A stretch of DNA of 64,000 bases from Microbacterium endophyticum. Its GTDB lineage: Bacteria; Actinomycetota; Actinomycetes; Actinomycetales; Microbacteriaceae. The DNA lies in assembly GCF_011047135.1 (NCBI RefSeq), contig NZ_CP049255.1:2046001-2110000 (forward strand). Direction: 5' to 3'. How positions within the stretch are numbered: the stretch's first letter is position 1; every line of letters begins with the position of its first letter. The translations under genes and the position numbers were made by a program. Below the pieces are notes generated by a model. It did no database searches, had not been told where the DNA came from, and was given only the letters and a program-made list of their open reading frames with translations. Below, in pieces: positions 1 to 9,160 of the stretch.

Positions 1-267
1 GCTCTCGCTACGCGTCTAGGAACGCGTCTCGTTGCTTTGCACGTGAAGGACGGCAGTATCGATGCGGACCCATTCCGTGCTGACTCCGCGGGACCTATCG
101 ATCTCGGGCAGGTGGCCGCCGGGACGGGCGCGGTGCCGCTCGGTGACGTGCTCGACGCCGCCCAGAGTCTCGAGTTCGCGGTCGTCGAGTACGACGAATT
201 CGCGGGCGATGTCTTCTCCGGTATCGAAGCGAGCGTGCAGTATCTCTCGAATCGAGGCGTGCGATGA
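1..267 (+). CDS. Sugar phosphate isomerase/epimerase family protein (3' end only)
   Basis: Only the last 88 codons are inside the window; the frame is open to base 1, so the start lies upstream. The visible part has the end of a xylose-isomerase-like TIM barrel (AP endonuclease family 2): a VKD segment near the start, a GxGxVPLGDVLDAA stretch, then an AVVEYDEF strand whose acidic residues usually bind the divalent metal in this family. The stop codon overlaps the next ATG in an ATGA arrangement, so it is translationally coupled to the Gfo/Idh oxidoreductase that follows. Together with the three downstream genes it forms a tight catabolic operon. The substrate cannot be told from the sequence. 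Family call is fairly secure; exact reaction unknown. Confidence 0.7.
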   Translation, partial: ALATRLGTRLVALHVKDGSIDADPFRADSAGPIDLGQVAAGTGAVPLGDVLDAAQSLEFAVVEYDEFAGDVFSGIEASVQYLSNRGVR

Positions 268-1394
268 GCGCCACCGGCGGTCCCGTGGGCGTCGGCTTTA
301 TCGGCGCTGGCATGATCAGTAACACCTACCTCGAAAATCTGACCTCATTTCCAGATGTCAGCGTCATCATCGTCGGTGACATCGACACTGAACGCGCAGC
401 TGCGCAGGCGCAGAAGCACGGCGTGCCGTTTAGCGGTAGCCCTGACGAAGTGCTTGCGCACCCTGATGTGGAGATCGTCGTCAACCTCACGATTCCGCAG
501 GCGCATGTCGCGGTGAGCCGCGCGGCGATTGCTGCGGGAAAACACGTGTGGTCTGAAAAGCCCATCGGCATAGATCGCGAATCGGCCCACTTGCTGCTGG
601 CAGAGGCGGATGCCGCAGGCCTGAGGGTAGGCATAGCACCTGACACGATGCTCGGCCCCGGCCTGCAGAGCGCTCGCCGCGCTATTGCGCGTGGTGACAT
701 CGGCGTGCCGCTTTCGGCGCATACGACGATGCAGTACATCGGCCCTGACACCTTCCACCCGAACCCGGAATTCTTGTTCGCCCGGGGTGCCGGACCGCTC
801 TTCGATATGGGACCGTACTACGTCTCCGCCCTGGTCAACGTGTTCGGGCCGGTGGCTTCGGTCGCCGCTGTCGCGTCACGTGGACGTGACGTGCGAAGCA
901 TTCAGGTCGGAGAGCGCGCAGGAACTGTATTTCCGGTAGAGGTAAACACGCACGTGCAGGCGATCGCTCGCTTTGAGAGCGGCGCGACGAGTGACAGCGT
1001 CTTCAGCTTCGATTCGGCACTTCCGCGAGCTGGCGTGATCGAAGTCAGCGGAACCGAGGGCACTCTCGTGATGGCCGATCCGAACATGTTCACGGGCGAC
1101 GTGAAGATCACGCGCGGTTCAGAGCAGACAGCATCCGGCCCACAGCCGTTGTGGGAAACGGTTCCCGTCGCAGGCACAGAGGGTGGAAGAGGACTGGGAG
1201 TGCTCGATCTGGCACGTGCCATCCGCTCGGGCGACCAACACATCGCGACAGGCGAGTTGGGTTTCCACGTACTCGACACGTTGCTGTCGATGGACGAGTC
1301 AGCGGCAGAGGGGCGCTTCATCGAGGTGGAGAGCACCGTGGGGGAGATTCCCCTCGTGCCGCTCGATCGCGATCCACGCCAGGCGACGCTGTGA
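264..1394 (+). CDS. Gfo/Idh/MocA family NAD(P)-dependent oxidoreductase
   Basis: A 376-residue protein, the usual length for the family. The N-terminus carries a Rossmann GxGxxS/G turn (GFIGAGMISNTY, residues about 9-20), followed by the family's EKP motif whose lysine is the expected catalytic base (residues about 97-100). The C-terminal alpha/beta domain contains RGAGPLFDMGPYY, where the family's usual D-x-G-x-H has Tyr in place of His, which may alter substrate or catalysis. The start overlaps the upstream stop (ATGA) and its stop overlaps the next GTG (GTGA). Members oxidise sugar or inositol hydroxyls, or act in 3-keto-glycoside pathways. Pairing with a second paralogue and two TIM-barrel isomerases suggests sequential redox and isomerisation of one sugar. 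The substrate is an inference. Confidence 0.85.
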   Translation: MSATGGPVGVGFIGAGMISNTYLENLTSFPDVSVIIVGDIDTERAAAQAQKHGVPFSGSPDEVLAHPDVEIVVNLTIPQAHVAVSRAAIAAGKHVWSEKPIGIDRESAHLLLAEADAAGLRVGIAPDTMLGPGLQSARRAIARGDIGVPLSAHTTMQYIGPDTFHPNPEFLFARGAGPLFDMGPYYVSALVNVFGPVASVAAVASRGRDVRSIQVGERAGTVFPVEVNTHVQAIARFESGATSDSVFSFDSALPRAGVIEVSGTEGTLVMADPNMFTGDVKITRGSEQTASGPQPLWETVPVAGTEGGRGLGVLDLARAIRSGDQHIATGELGFHVLDTLLSMDESAAEGRFIEVESTVGEIPLVPLDRDPRQATL

Positions 1395-2527
1395 CCGACG
1401 TTCCTTCCGGGCGACGCATCGGCGCAGGTTTCATCGGTGGCGGCTTCATGGCAGCCGTTCACTCACGTGCCGCGCGCGCGGCAGGGGCGCGTCTCGTGGC
1501 CGTCGCAAGCTCTTCTGTCGAACGGTCGCGCGAGGCAGCCGCAAGGCTCGGGATAGAGAACGGTGTCGACAGTGCTGAGGGCATTGCGGCTAGCCCGGAG
1601 ATCTCCGTCGTTCACGTGTGCACGCCTAATGCACAACACGTCGCCGACACCATGACCGCTCTCGGGCATCGAAAACACGTCATTTGCGAGAAACCGCTCG
1701 CGACGACCGTCCCCGATGCAATCGCTGTAGCGAATGCTGCGAGTGCTGCCGGAGTGGTGGGAGCTGTTCCGTTTATCTACCGCTATCACCCGACCGTGCG
1801 CCACGCGAGAGCGTTGATTTCCGCCGGCGAGATCGGCACAGTCTTAACTGTCGACGCGTCATATCTTCAGGACTGGTTGCTGGGCTCGGGTGAGACGAAT
1901 TGGCGAGTGGATGCCGCCTCCGGCGGGCAATCACGAGCGTTCGCCGACATCGGCTCCCACCTGTGCGACCTCATCGAGTTCGTGACGGGATCTCGCATCG
2001 AATCGCTCAGTGCGCGCACGCGGACTGTGTATGACGAGCGCGGTGGCCAGCCGGTAGCCAACGAGGACATCGCCGCTGTGATCGTCGAACTCGACTCGGG
2101 AGCTCTCGGCACGCTGCTCATTTCACAGATGGCGCCCGGACGTAAGAACGCACTCGTCTTTGAGATCCACGGGTCGCAGCAGAGCATTCGATTCGCACAG
2201 GAGCGCCCGGAAGAGTTATGGGTCGGGACACGAGACTCGTCACGCACGCTCCTCCGCTCACCAGACGCGCTCGGCGATCGCGAGCTTTCGCTCGTTCCGG
2301 CAGGTCACCCGATGGGGTACCAGGATGCCTTCAACGCCTTCGTTTCCGATGCGTACGCTGCGATCGCGGGTGAGTCTCCGGACGGGCTCCCCACGTTCGA
2401 AGACGGTGTGCGTGCAGCGCACATTACGGCCGCAGTGCTGGACTCAGCTCGCAGTGGCGAGTGGGTCACGGTCGCACCAAGCCCGCCCACCGACAAGCAA
2501 GACAAAACCCCGAGGAGCACTTCATGA
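1391..2527 (+). CDS. Second Gfo/Idh/MocA family oxidoreductase
   Basis: The reading frame is open further upstream, but GTG at 1391 is chosen: it overlaps the previous stop as GTGA and puts the Rossmann turn ([14 protein letters not shown]) about nine residues from the N-terminus, giving 378 residues. An EKPLA motif carries the catalytic lysine, and a classical [18 protein letters not shown] segment has the D-x-G-x-H signature that the upstream paralogue has lost. The two paralogues are clearly divergent and are therefore likely to act on different intermediates. The stop overlaps the following ATG (ATGA). Family is certain; substrate unknown. An inositol, uronate or keto-glycoside route would all fit the neighbourhood. 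Confidence 0.85.
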   Translation: MTDVPSGRRIGAGFIGGGFMAAVHSRAARAAGARLVAVASSSVERSREAAARLGIENGVDSAEGIAASPEISVVHVCTPNAQHVADTMTALGHRKHVICEKPLATTVPDAIAVANAASAAGVVGAVPFIYRYHPTVRHARALISAGEIGTVLTVDASYLQDWLLGSGETNWRVDAASGGQSRAFADIGSHLCDLIEFVTGSRIESLSARTRTVYDERGGQPVANEDIAAVIVELDSGALGTLLISQMAPGRKNALVFEIHGSQQSIRFAQERPEELWVGTRDSSRTLLRSPDALGDRELSLVPAGHPMGYQDAFNAFVSDAYAAIAGESPDGLPTFEDGVRAAHITAAVLDSARSGEWVTVAPSPPTDKQDKTPRSTS

Positions 2528-3537
2528 CTGCTGTTTCGCACCCCGTCACGCTTTTTACCGGGCAGTGGGCTGACCTGCCGCTCGAAGAAGTTGCCGCGCT
2601 CGCCGCCGGTTGGGGGTATGACGGCCTCGAAATCGCTGCGAGCGGCGACCATCTCGATCTACAGCGAGCCGATGAAGACGAATCGTACTTGCGTTCACGG
2701 CGAGAGCTTCTCGACCGACACGGCCTGCGCCTATTCGCGATCTCGAATCACCTTGCGGGCCAAGCCGTGTGTGATGACCCCATCGATTTTCGTCACAAAG
2801 CGATCGTGCGCGAATACGTCTGGGGCGATGGTGACGCAGAGGGCGTGAGGCAACGTGCCGCTGAAGACATGCAGCGCGCGGCTCGCGTGGCGAGAAAGCT
2901 CGATGTTGATACCGTCGTGGGCTTCACCGGATCATCGATTTGGCCATATATGGCCATGTTCCCGCCCGTCTCCGCGGATGTCATCGACGCCGGATACGAA
3001 GACTTCGCCGCGCGATGGAACCCGATTCTCGACGTGTTCGATGGTGAAGGCGTGCGTTTCGCGCATGAAGTGCACCCCGGTGAGATCGCCTACGACTACT
3101 GGACGAGTATGCGTGCGCTTGAAGCCATCGAGCACCGTGATGCGTTCGGTTTCAACTGGGACCCGAGTCACATGATGTGGCAAAACATCGACCCGGTCGG
3201 GTTCATTTGGGACTTCAAAGACCGCATCTACCACGTTGATTGCAAAGACACGCGACTTCGCCCCCGTAATGGGCGCGCGGGAGTTATGGGGTCACATCTG
3301 CCGTGGGGTGATCCTCGAAGAGGCTGGGACTTCGTGTCGACAGGACACGGCGACGTGCCGTGGGAAGACTCGTTCCGCGCTTTGGAATCGATCGGATACC
3401 GCGGACCCATTTCGATCGAGTGGGAGGACGCCGGAATGGACCGCCTCCATGGGGCTGCGGAAGCCGTGAAGTACGTACGGTCACTGCTGTGGCCGGTTCC
3501 CACTGCGTCGTTCGATGCGGCTTTCAGTAACCAGTAG
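2524..3537 (+). CDS. Sugar phosphate isomerase/epimerase (xylose isomerase-like TIM barrel)
   Basis: 337 residues from ATG 2524, which overlaps the preceding stop; an open frame upstream is only read-through of the neighbour's region. The protein shows the AP-endonuclease-2/xylose-isomerase TIM barrel with the expected metal-ligand strands: [11 protein letters not shown] near residue 182, NWDPSHMMW near 217, HVDCKD near 239 and SIEWEDAG near 300. It is close in length and pattern to the isomerase partners found with Gfo/Idh oxidoreductases in sugar and glycoside catabolic operons, including 3-keto-glycoside-cleaving ones. The small partner subunit (DgpB type) needed by C-glycoside deglycosidases is not present here. 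It is the last gene of the left operon; its 3' end overlaps the convergent SGNH hydrolase by 14 bases. Confidence 0.8.
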   Translation: MTAVSHPVTLFTGQWADLPLEEVAALAAGWGYDGLEIAASGDHLDLQRADEDESYLRSRRELLDRHGLRLFAISNHLAGQAVCDDPIDFRHKAIVREYVWGDGDAEGVRQRAAEDMQRAARVARKLDVDTVVGFTGSSIWPYMAMFPPVSADVIDAGYEDFAARWNPILDVFDGEGVRFAHEVHPGEIAYDYWTSMRALEAIEHRDAFGFNWDPSHMMWQNIDPVGFIWDFKDRIYHVDCKDTRLRPRNGRAGVMGSHLPWGDPRRGWDFVSTGHGDVPWEDSFRALESIGYRGPISIEWEDAGMDRLHGAAEAVKYVRSLLWPVPTASFDAAFSNQ

Positions 3538-4309
3538 CGCCCTGCGCCGGCTCTAACACGCGGGCCATGACCTTTGCCATGAAGGCGTGGCCCGCATCGG
3601 TTTGATGCACCCGATCATCGGTCATGAAATGACGGGGGTCGTTGCCCGGCACCCCGACCGCGGCGTAGATTCCGCTGATATCGACAGCGGCGGTATCTTC
3701 TCGTTCGGCCGCGATTGCCGAGAGAACTTCCCCGTAGGCGGCCCAAGGTGCGACCGGGGTGAACTCGTCATACCTCGCGTAGGAGTGCACAAGCAGGTGG
3801 ATGCAGTCGACTGATGTTGCATCTTGCAGCCGTGAGAACTGCGCGTGCAGTTGCGCACGATATCGGTCCGGGTGCACGCCTGCCCAGGCGTCATTCGATC
3901 CGACCATGTGAATGACCAACCTGGGTGCGATGCGAGATATCGCCGAAACGCTCGCCGGGGTCAGGTAGTTTTGCGATGTGGTGCCTGGAACGCCCGCGTT
4001 GATGATCCGTAGACCCGGAGCATCCGTATTCCGTTGATCTGCGTCGTCGAGAACGAGGGTTGGGTGTGTGGGCAAGGTTGGATGAATGCTGCGCTGGAGA
4101 GCCTCCGCGCACAGATTCACCCAGCGACGGGAAGGGGCCGTGGCCGACATCCCGGATGTCGTTGAAGAGCCACAACAGACCACCTCGAGGGGTTCAGTGC
4201 TCGCTCGCGCTGTCATGGCGTGTACACGCCAGAGGTTCTGTCCGGCGGGCTGGGGGAGTGAGTCTGATTGGCGCATTCGCGCCGTTTCGACGTCGATTTT
4301 CGACTCCAT
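3524..4309 (-). CDS. SGNH/GDSL-type hydrolase (esterase-like)
   Basis: 261 residues from ATG 4309, preferred over an in-frame start at 4324 because GAGGAG lies seven bases upstream. Block I is degenerate (CGSSTTSG; the Ser in GSS is the predicted nucleophile), block III is GSNDAW with the oxyanion Asn, and block V is [10 protein letters not shown] with the Asp/His pair. No signal peptide, so it should act in the cytoplasm. SGNH enzymes in sugar loci usually remove acetyl or other acyl groups from imported oligosaccharides, which fits the adjacent importer and GH5 enzyme, but this is inferred from position. It is transcribed divergently from the importer operon and may share its operator region. 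Confidence 0.75.
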   Translation of the reverse strand: MESKIDVETARMRQSDSLPQPAGQNLWRVHAMTARASTEPLEVVCCGSSTTSGMSATAPSRRWVNLCAEALQRSIHPTLPTHPTLVLDDADQRNTDAPGLRIINAGVPGTTSQNYLTPASVSAISRIAPRLVIHMVGSNDAWAGVHPDRYRAQLHAQFSRLQDATSVDCIHLLVHSYARYDEFTPVAPWAAYGEVLSAIAAEREDTAAVDISGIYAAVGVPGNDPRHFMTDDRVHQTDAGHAFMAKVMARVLEPAQGATGY

Positions 4310-4362
4310 CTGATTTCTCCTCATCTGACTGTTGACACATCGTCGTGCTCGTCATAATGTTC

Positions 4363-4426
4363 TGCGCATACGTAGTAGCAACTGAGCTTCGGAATATCGT
4401 ATCCAGTTGTGCATACGAATGAGCAA
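4363..4426 (+). promoter_or_regulatory. Two LacI-type operators upstream of the importer operon
   Basis: Two CG-centred palindromes. The first, centred at 4371/4372, reads TGCnnnTACGTAnnnGCA. The second, 4407-4426, reads TTGtgCATaCGaATGagCAA. They share the direct repeat TG(C/T)GCATACG (4363-4372 and 4408-4417), and their centres are 45 bases apart. Both sit between the divergent SGNH gene and the binding-protein gene. CG-centred partial palindromes are typical LacI-family operators, and a LacI gene is the sixth gene of the downstream operon, so autoregulation is the likely arrangement. Confidence 0.6.
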
Positions 4427-4481
4427 CAATTTTCAGCACCAAACAATCTCACACAGCACCATTCCGTCAAAGGAGACACGA

Positions 4482-6128
4482 ATGCGAACTATCGTCCGAA
4501 TTTGCCTTGCGGCATCCGTCGCAACCGCGCTTATCGCGACAAGCGCTTGCAGTGCCGGGGGCGAGGCCACCGGTGGAGAGCGTAACGAGACCCTCATCTA
4601 CGGAAAGTCGGATGGCGGCACGACGTACGTGCGCAACTACAACGTCCTCGGCCCAGCGACCGAGAAGGCTCCCAACTCCGAGCTCATTTACGAACCGCTT
4701 GCCCGTATCGACTACTCGGACGGTGCCGTCGTGGTGCCGTGGCTGGCGGAGTCGATGGAGTTCGACGAGACCGGGGAACACCTCACGATTGTTATTCGGG
4801 ACGATGTCACATTCTCTGACGGTGAGGCTTTGACCGCCGACGATGTCGCATACTCGCTCTCGCTACCGATCGACAACCCTGATCTGAACCTCGCGGGCAT
4901 CACGTATTCGAGCGTTGAGATCATCGATGACGCGACGGTGCAAGTGGACTTCGACGCGCCGTCGTTTGCGGCGCTCAATCAGTTCACGTCGGCATCGCTA
5001 CCGATGGTTCCCGAGCACATTTGGAAAGACCAGGACCTCACGACGTGGACAAACCCCGATCCGGTGGGCACCGGGCCGTTCACGCTCGATGCTTTCGCTC
5101 CTCAGCAGGTCACTCTCAAAGCACGTGATGACTACTGGGGCGGACAGATGCCCATGAAGTACTACAAGATCCTGGCGACGAGCGGGGAGGCAGTGAAAGC
5201 GCAGCTTCTGCGAGGAGACATCGATTGGGCGCCTGCGGGCTGGCCCGACGCTGAAGAAGAGTTCGTTGCGAAAGATCCCGAGAACAATATTTATCAGCTG
5301 TACGCGACAGGCGGTGCGTACTCGATGATGTACAACACCGCGCAGGCACCGTTTGACGACGTCAATCTGCGTCGCGCGTTTGCACTGTCGATTCCGCGCT
5401 CGGATATCACCGCGACGCTCAATCGACCCGGCACGGAGGCCGGTCCTACCGGGCTCGTCGACCAAATCTACGGCGATTGGATCGCTCCCGAATACCGGGA
5501 CGTGGTGCAAGAAGTGGACGCGTCCAGCGCACAAGCAGCACTCGCTGCGAGCGGATATGAAGTCGTCGACGGCGCGCTCGTCAAAGACGGACAGAGCTAC
5601 ACCCCGAAGCTCTCGTTCAACCAGGACTTTGGGTGGAACGCCTACGCAGACATCATGATCAACAGTTGGAAAGAAGTTCTCGGAGTAACGGTCACGCCCT
5701 CTGGTGCTCCAAGCGCGACCCTTTACGACCAGCAGAAGACCGGCGAGTTCGACATGACAATCGCAACCACGGGGGGCGCCGGCGTCTACGGCCTCTATAG
5801 CTTCTTGGACAGTCGCTACGTCGAGCCGCTCGGTACCGCAGCGGCAACGAACATCGGACGATGGGATGACGCGGAAACCGACGCAGTCCTAGGTGAAATG
5901 GCGCAGACGTCGGATGAGGCCACGATGAAAGAGCTGGGCATGCAGATGCAGCAGATCGTCGTCGACGAGGTTCCGTTCAGTCCCATCTACAACTCTTACT
6001 GGTTCGTCGATGTGAATGCGTCGCTTTGGAAGGGCTGGCCCACGCCGGACGACTTTGACGCAGTGCCGTTCCCGAGTCTCGGGCCCGACACCATCCTCAC
6101 CCTCCTGTCGCTCACTCCCGCATCATGA
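4482..6128 (+). CDS. Family-5 extracellular solute-binding lipoprotein of an ABC importer
   Basis: 548 residues; ATG 4482 has AGGAG at 4471-4475. The first 22 residues are a lipoprotein signal peptide ending in a TSAC lipobox, so Cys23 would be lipidated and the protein held on the outer face of the membrane. The rest is a full-length SBP_bac_5 (DppA/OppA-like) fold. The C-terminus has a GWPTPDDF segment resembling the GWPT-x-D end I recall for oligosaccharide-binding members such as cellobiose-type proteins, rather than peptide binders. Position beside GH5, SGNH and sugar oxidoreductases also favours a carbohydrate ligand. First gene of a six-to-eight-gene operon (4482-12910 and probably 14446). 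The ligand itself is not readable from sequence. Confidence 0.85.
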   Translation: MRTIVRICLAASVATALIATSACSAGGEATGGERNETLIYGKSDGGTTYVRNYNVLGPATEKAPNSELIYEPLARIDYSDGAVVVPWLAESMEFDETGEHLTIVIRDDVTFSDGEALTADDVAYSLSLPIDNPDLNLAGITYSSVEIIDDATVQVDFDAPSFAALNQFTSASLPMVPEHIWKDQDLTTWTNPDPVGTGPFTLDAFAPQQVTLKARDDYWGGQMPMKYYKILATSGEAVKAQLLRGDIDWAPAGWPDAEEEFVAKDPENNIYQLYATGGAYSMMYNTAQAPFDDVNLRRAFALSIPRSDITATLNRPGTEAGPTGLVDQIYGDWIAPEYRDVVQEVDASSAQAALAASGYEVVDGALVKDGQSYTPKLSFNQDFGWNAYADIMINSWKEVLGVTVTPSGAPSATLYDQQKTGEFDMTIATTGGAGVYGLYSFLDSRYVEPLGTAAATNIGRWDDAETDAVLGEMAQTSDEATMKELGMQMQQIVVDEVPFSPIYNSYWFVDVNASLWKGWPTPDDFDAVPFPSLGPDTILTLLSLTPAS

Positions 6129-7213
6129 CCATCACTCCTCAGCATGAGGCTTCGGCTACCGTGAACATCGCGGTGGCTGAAGCCCGCGGAAGAACGCGTA
6201 AAAAGGGCGGGCGCGGTCGAAGGAACTTCCTCTTCAAGAGGTTGGGGTTCTACCTCGCCGCCGCTTGGGCCGCGATCACTCTCAATTTTGTGATCCCGCG
6301 TCTTATGCCTGGCGATCCATCTGCTGCGATCATCGATCAGCTGGAGCGAGTCAGCGGACAAGCCCTCGCTCCGTCCACGCTGGTGTCGATCCAAGGGCTG
6401 TTCGGTGATCCCGATCAAAACTTGTTCGAGCAATACATCGTCTATCTCGGTCAGCTCGCACGCTTCGATCTCGGAGTTTCGATCGTGAACTTTCCGGTTC
6501 CGGTTGCAAGTCTCGTGGCGACTGGTTTGCCGTGGACGCTCATGCTCGTGGGTGTCACAACCGTTGCCGCCTTCGTGATCGGCACCTCGCTCGGAGTGGC
6601 GACAGGGTGGCGGGCGGGATCGAGGTTCGACTCGATCGTGACGCCACTGACCACATTCCTGTCGTCGGTTCCGTACTTCTGGGTTGCGCTGTTGGCAGTC
6701 TGGTACTTCGGATTCATCTTGGGCTGGTTTCCGCTCTCAGGTGGGTACGACCCGAACCTCCCTATTGCGTTCTCCTTCCCCTTCGCTCTCAGCGCGCTTC
6801 AGTACGGCGCTCTTCCTGCGGCGACGATCGTGTTCTCGGCGTTTGGCGGCTGGATGTTGGGAATGCGCAACATGACGGTGACAACAGTGGGTGAGGACTA
6901 CGTGCTGCTGGCGCAGGCGAAAGGTCTTTCGCCGGCGCGCGTGCGTTGGCGCTATGCCGCCCGCAACGCGATGCTGCCTCAATTCACCGGGTTCGCAATG
7001 GCGCTAGGAGGGGTCGTCGGTGGAGCTCTACTCACCGAGATCGTGTTCAGCTACCCGGGCATCGGATACCTCCTGTTCTCGGCGCTCCAAAAACGGGATT
7101 ACCCAGTGATGCAGGGTGTCTTTCTGCTCGTCACCCTGACCGTGTTGCTCGCAAACCTGATCGCAGATTCGGTCTACGTATGGCTCGATCCGCGTGTGAG
7201 AGAGGAGAACTGA
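6125..7213 (+). CDS. ABC transporter permease, DppB/OppB type
   Basis: 362 residues, starting at an ATG that overlaps the binding-protein stop (ATGA). A basic cytoplasmic leader of about 35 residues precedes the first membrane helix; six helices follow in the DppB pattern, with a large periplasmic-side loop after helix 1 and the EAA coupling loop GEDYVLLAQAKGLSPARVRWRYAARNA cut here to its core, AKGLSPARV, near residue 265. This loop docks onto the ATPase subunits. It pairs with the next permease to make the translocation channel. The family assignment is secure; sugar rather than peptide transport is inferred from context. Confidence 0.88.
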   Translation: MTITPQHEASATVNIAVAEARGRTRKKGGRGRRNFLFKRLGFYLAAAWAAITLNFVIPRLMPGDPSAAIIDQLERVSGQALAPSTLVSIQGLFGDPDQNLFEQYIVYLGQLARFDLGVSIVNFPVPVASLVATGLPWTLMLVGVTTVAAFVIGTSLGVATGWRAGSRFDSIVTPLTTFLSSVPYFWVALLAVWYFGFILGWFPLSGGYDPNLPIAFSFPFALSALQYGALPAATIVFSAFGGWMLGMRNMTVTTVGEDYVLLAQAKGLSPARVRWRYAARNAMLPQFTGFAMALGGVVGGALLTEIVFSYPGIGYLLFSALQKRDYPVMQGVFLLVTLTVLLANLIADSVYVWLDPRVREEN

Positions 7214-7214
7214 G

Positions 7215-8120
7215 ATGAAGTATCACCTCTTCGGCAATGGAAAAGTAACCTTTGGCGTCATCGTGCTCGGCTTCTTCGTGTTGCTGGCGATCTTTGGTGG
7301 GCTTTTCCTCGATATCTTCGGATTGAACCCGCGAGCCAACGACATATCTGCGATCTCTCAACCTCCGAGCGCGCAGCACTTATTGGGCACGACCCAGTTC
7401 GGTCAAGACGTGCTTGCGCAGGTCGTTGAAGGTGCGAGAGGTTCGATGTTCGTCGGCTTTCTTGCGGCGACTATCGGTACCGCCATTGCGATCGTGGTGG
7501 GGGTGCCATCCGGCTACTTCAATGGCATCACCGGGCATTCGCTGAACTTTCTGACGAATCTGTTCCTGGTCATGCCGGTTCTGCCCCTGATCTTCGTGAT
7601 CGCAGGTTACCTGCAGGGCACAGGTCTCGTCATGATCGCCATCATCATCGGCGTCTTCGGATGGGCAGGCGGTGCCCGCACGCTGCGCGCACAAGCAATG
7701 AGTGTGAGCAGCCGTGACTTCGTGCAGGCCATGCGCATGCTCGGCGAATCCCATCGACGCGTTATTTTCACTGAAGTCATGCCGCACCTGTATGGCTGGA
7801 TCGCGTCGATGTTCCTCGGAGGACTCATCGGGGCGGTCATGGCAGAAGCGGGCCTTGCGTTTTTGGGGGTTTCAGACTCCACTGCGATCAGCTGGGGGAC
7901 GATGATTCAGTCTGCGCAACAGCAGAGCGCGGTGCTGCGAGGACTGTGGTGGTGGCTCATCCCGCCAGGGCTTTGCATCGCACTCGTGGGAACGGCTGCG
8001 TCGCTCATCAATTTCGGGGTCGACGAGCTCGCCAACCCCAAGATGCGATCGGCCTCACGTGCCCTCGTCAAACGCACGTCTGCTGCCCGACGTGCAGCCC
8101 TCGCTACGGAAGCTAAATGA
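7215..8120 (+). CDS. ABC transporter permease, DppC/OppC type
   Basis: 301 residues, ATG one base after the preceding stop with GAGAGGAG just upstream. The N-terminus has one helix, then the typical OppC segment with LLGTTQFGQDVLAQVV (residues about 56-71, the family's LGTDxxGRD motif with Gln for Arg), then five helices and the EAA loop around residue 170 (RDFVQAMRMLGESHRR). The protein completes the heterodimeric channel with the upstream DppB-type permease. A short basic tail ends the protein and its last codons overlap the first ATPase gene. Confidence 0.88.
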   Translation: MKYHLFGNGKVTFGVIVLGFFVLLAIFGGLFLDIFGLNPRANDISAISQPPSAQHLLGTTQFGQDVLAQVVEGARGSMFVGFLAATIGTAIAIVVGVPSGYFNGITGHSLNFLTNLFLVMPVLPLIFVIAGYLQGTGLVMIAIIIGVFGWAGGARTLRAQAMSVSSRDFVQAMRMLGESHRRVIFTEVMPHLYGWIASMFLGGLIGAVMAEAGLAFLGVSDSTAISWGTMIQSAQQQSAVLRGLWWWLIPPGLCIALVGTAASLINFGVDELANPKMRSASRALVKRTSAARRAALATEAK

Positions 8121-9160
8121 TGACGATCACTGATGTGAACCTTCAGCGAATCCACGACGTGGACGTTGACCGTGATGTGCTTCTGCAGGTTGACGGACTG
8201 TGCGTAGAGTATGCCTCCGCAGGGGAACCGACGCGTGCGTGCACCGATGTGACCTTTGCATTGCGGCGCGGCGAGATTCTCGGCGTCGTCGGCGAGTCCG
8301 GCTCGGGCAAATCGACGCTGATCACGGCGCTGACCAGACTTCAGCGCGCTCCAGCCGTGACGTCGGCTGGCAGCATCCTGTACCGGCCGCGAGAGGGCGG
8401 CGAAGCGATCGACCTCGTTACGCTGCCGCCGAAGGAGCTTCGAAAGCTGCGCTGGACTCGACTGTCGATCGTCTTGCAAAGTGCCATGGATGCCCTCAAC
8501 CCGGTTATGCGGGTGGGCGCTCAGTTTGTCGATGTTCTGCGTGAGCACGATCGTTCGCTGAGTAAGGCCGGTGCGTGGGAGGAAGCTCGCCGTCTGCTTG
8601 CGCTCGTGGGTATCTCGGCTGACCGTGTACGCAGCTATCCGCACGAGCTCTCCGGCGGAATGCGCCAGCGCGCGACCATTGCGCTCGCACTGGCTTGCCG
8701 ACCAGAGCTCATCGTGATGGACGAGCCGACGACAGCAGTGGACGTCGTAATGCAGCGCCAGATTCTTGCGCAGGTACTGCGACTTCGACATGAGTTCGGC
8801 TTCGCGGTTGTCTTCGTGACGCACGATCTTTCGTTGCTTCTCGAACTCGCCGACCGCATCGCGGTGATGTACGCGGGCCGGATAGTCGAGTTGGCATCCG
8901 CAGCCGCGATCTACCGCTCGCCGCTTCATCCTTACACCCGCGGCCTGCGGGATTCCTTCCCGCCACTGCATGCTCCGGTGAGCAGGCTCGAAGGGATTCC
9001 GGGAACTCCGCCTGATCTGCGTGCGCTGCCTCCGGGCTGCGCGTTTGCCGACCGTTGTCCGGCAGTGATGGATCGGTGCCGGACCGAGCTTCCGCTACTT
9101 ACCTTGCACGACTCGCGCGCCGTCGCGTGCCATCTTCACGATGAGGAGATCAGCTCATGA
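8117..9160 (+). CDS. ABC transporter ATP-binding protein, DppD/OppD type
   Basis: 347 residues. ATG 8117 overlaps the permease stop; ATG 8120 directly after it is an equally possible start. Walker A GESGSGKST lies near residue 59, the Q-loop follows in IVLQSAMDALNP, the signature LSGGMRQR near 178, and Walker B LIVMDEPTTAVD near 198. The C-terminal oligopeptide/dipeptide-transporter extension with PPGCAFADRCP carries the cysteines that bind an iron-sulfur cluster in Dpp/Opp ATPases. It pairs with the next gene to power the importer. Function is secure at the family level. Confidence 0.9.
   Translation: MMTITDVNLQRIHDVDVDRDVLLQVDGLCVEYASAGEPTRACTDVTFALRRGEILGVVGESGSGKSTLITALTRLQRAPAVTSAGSILYRPREGGEAIDLVTLPPKELRKLRWTRLSIVLQSAMDALNPVMRVGAQFVDVLREHDRSLSKAGAWEEARRLLALVGISADRVRSYPHELSGGMRQRATIALALACRPELIVMDEPTTAVDVVMQRQILAQVLRLRHEFGFAVVFVTHDLSLLLELADRIAVMYAGRIVELASAAAIYRSPLHPYTRGLRDSFPPLHAPVSRLEGIPGTPPDLRALPPGCAFADRCPAVMDRCRTELPLLTLHDSRAVACHLHDEEISS

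Noticed and set aside
264..3537. A C-glycoside deglycosylation (DgpABC/CarABC-type) gene set
   Set aside because: The oxidoreductases and TIM barrel fit loosely, but the small partner subunit required by C-glycoside deglycosidases is not encoded in the visible part.
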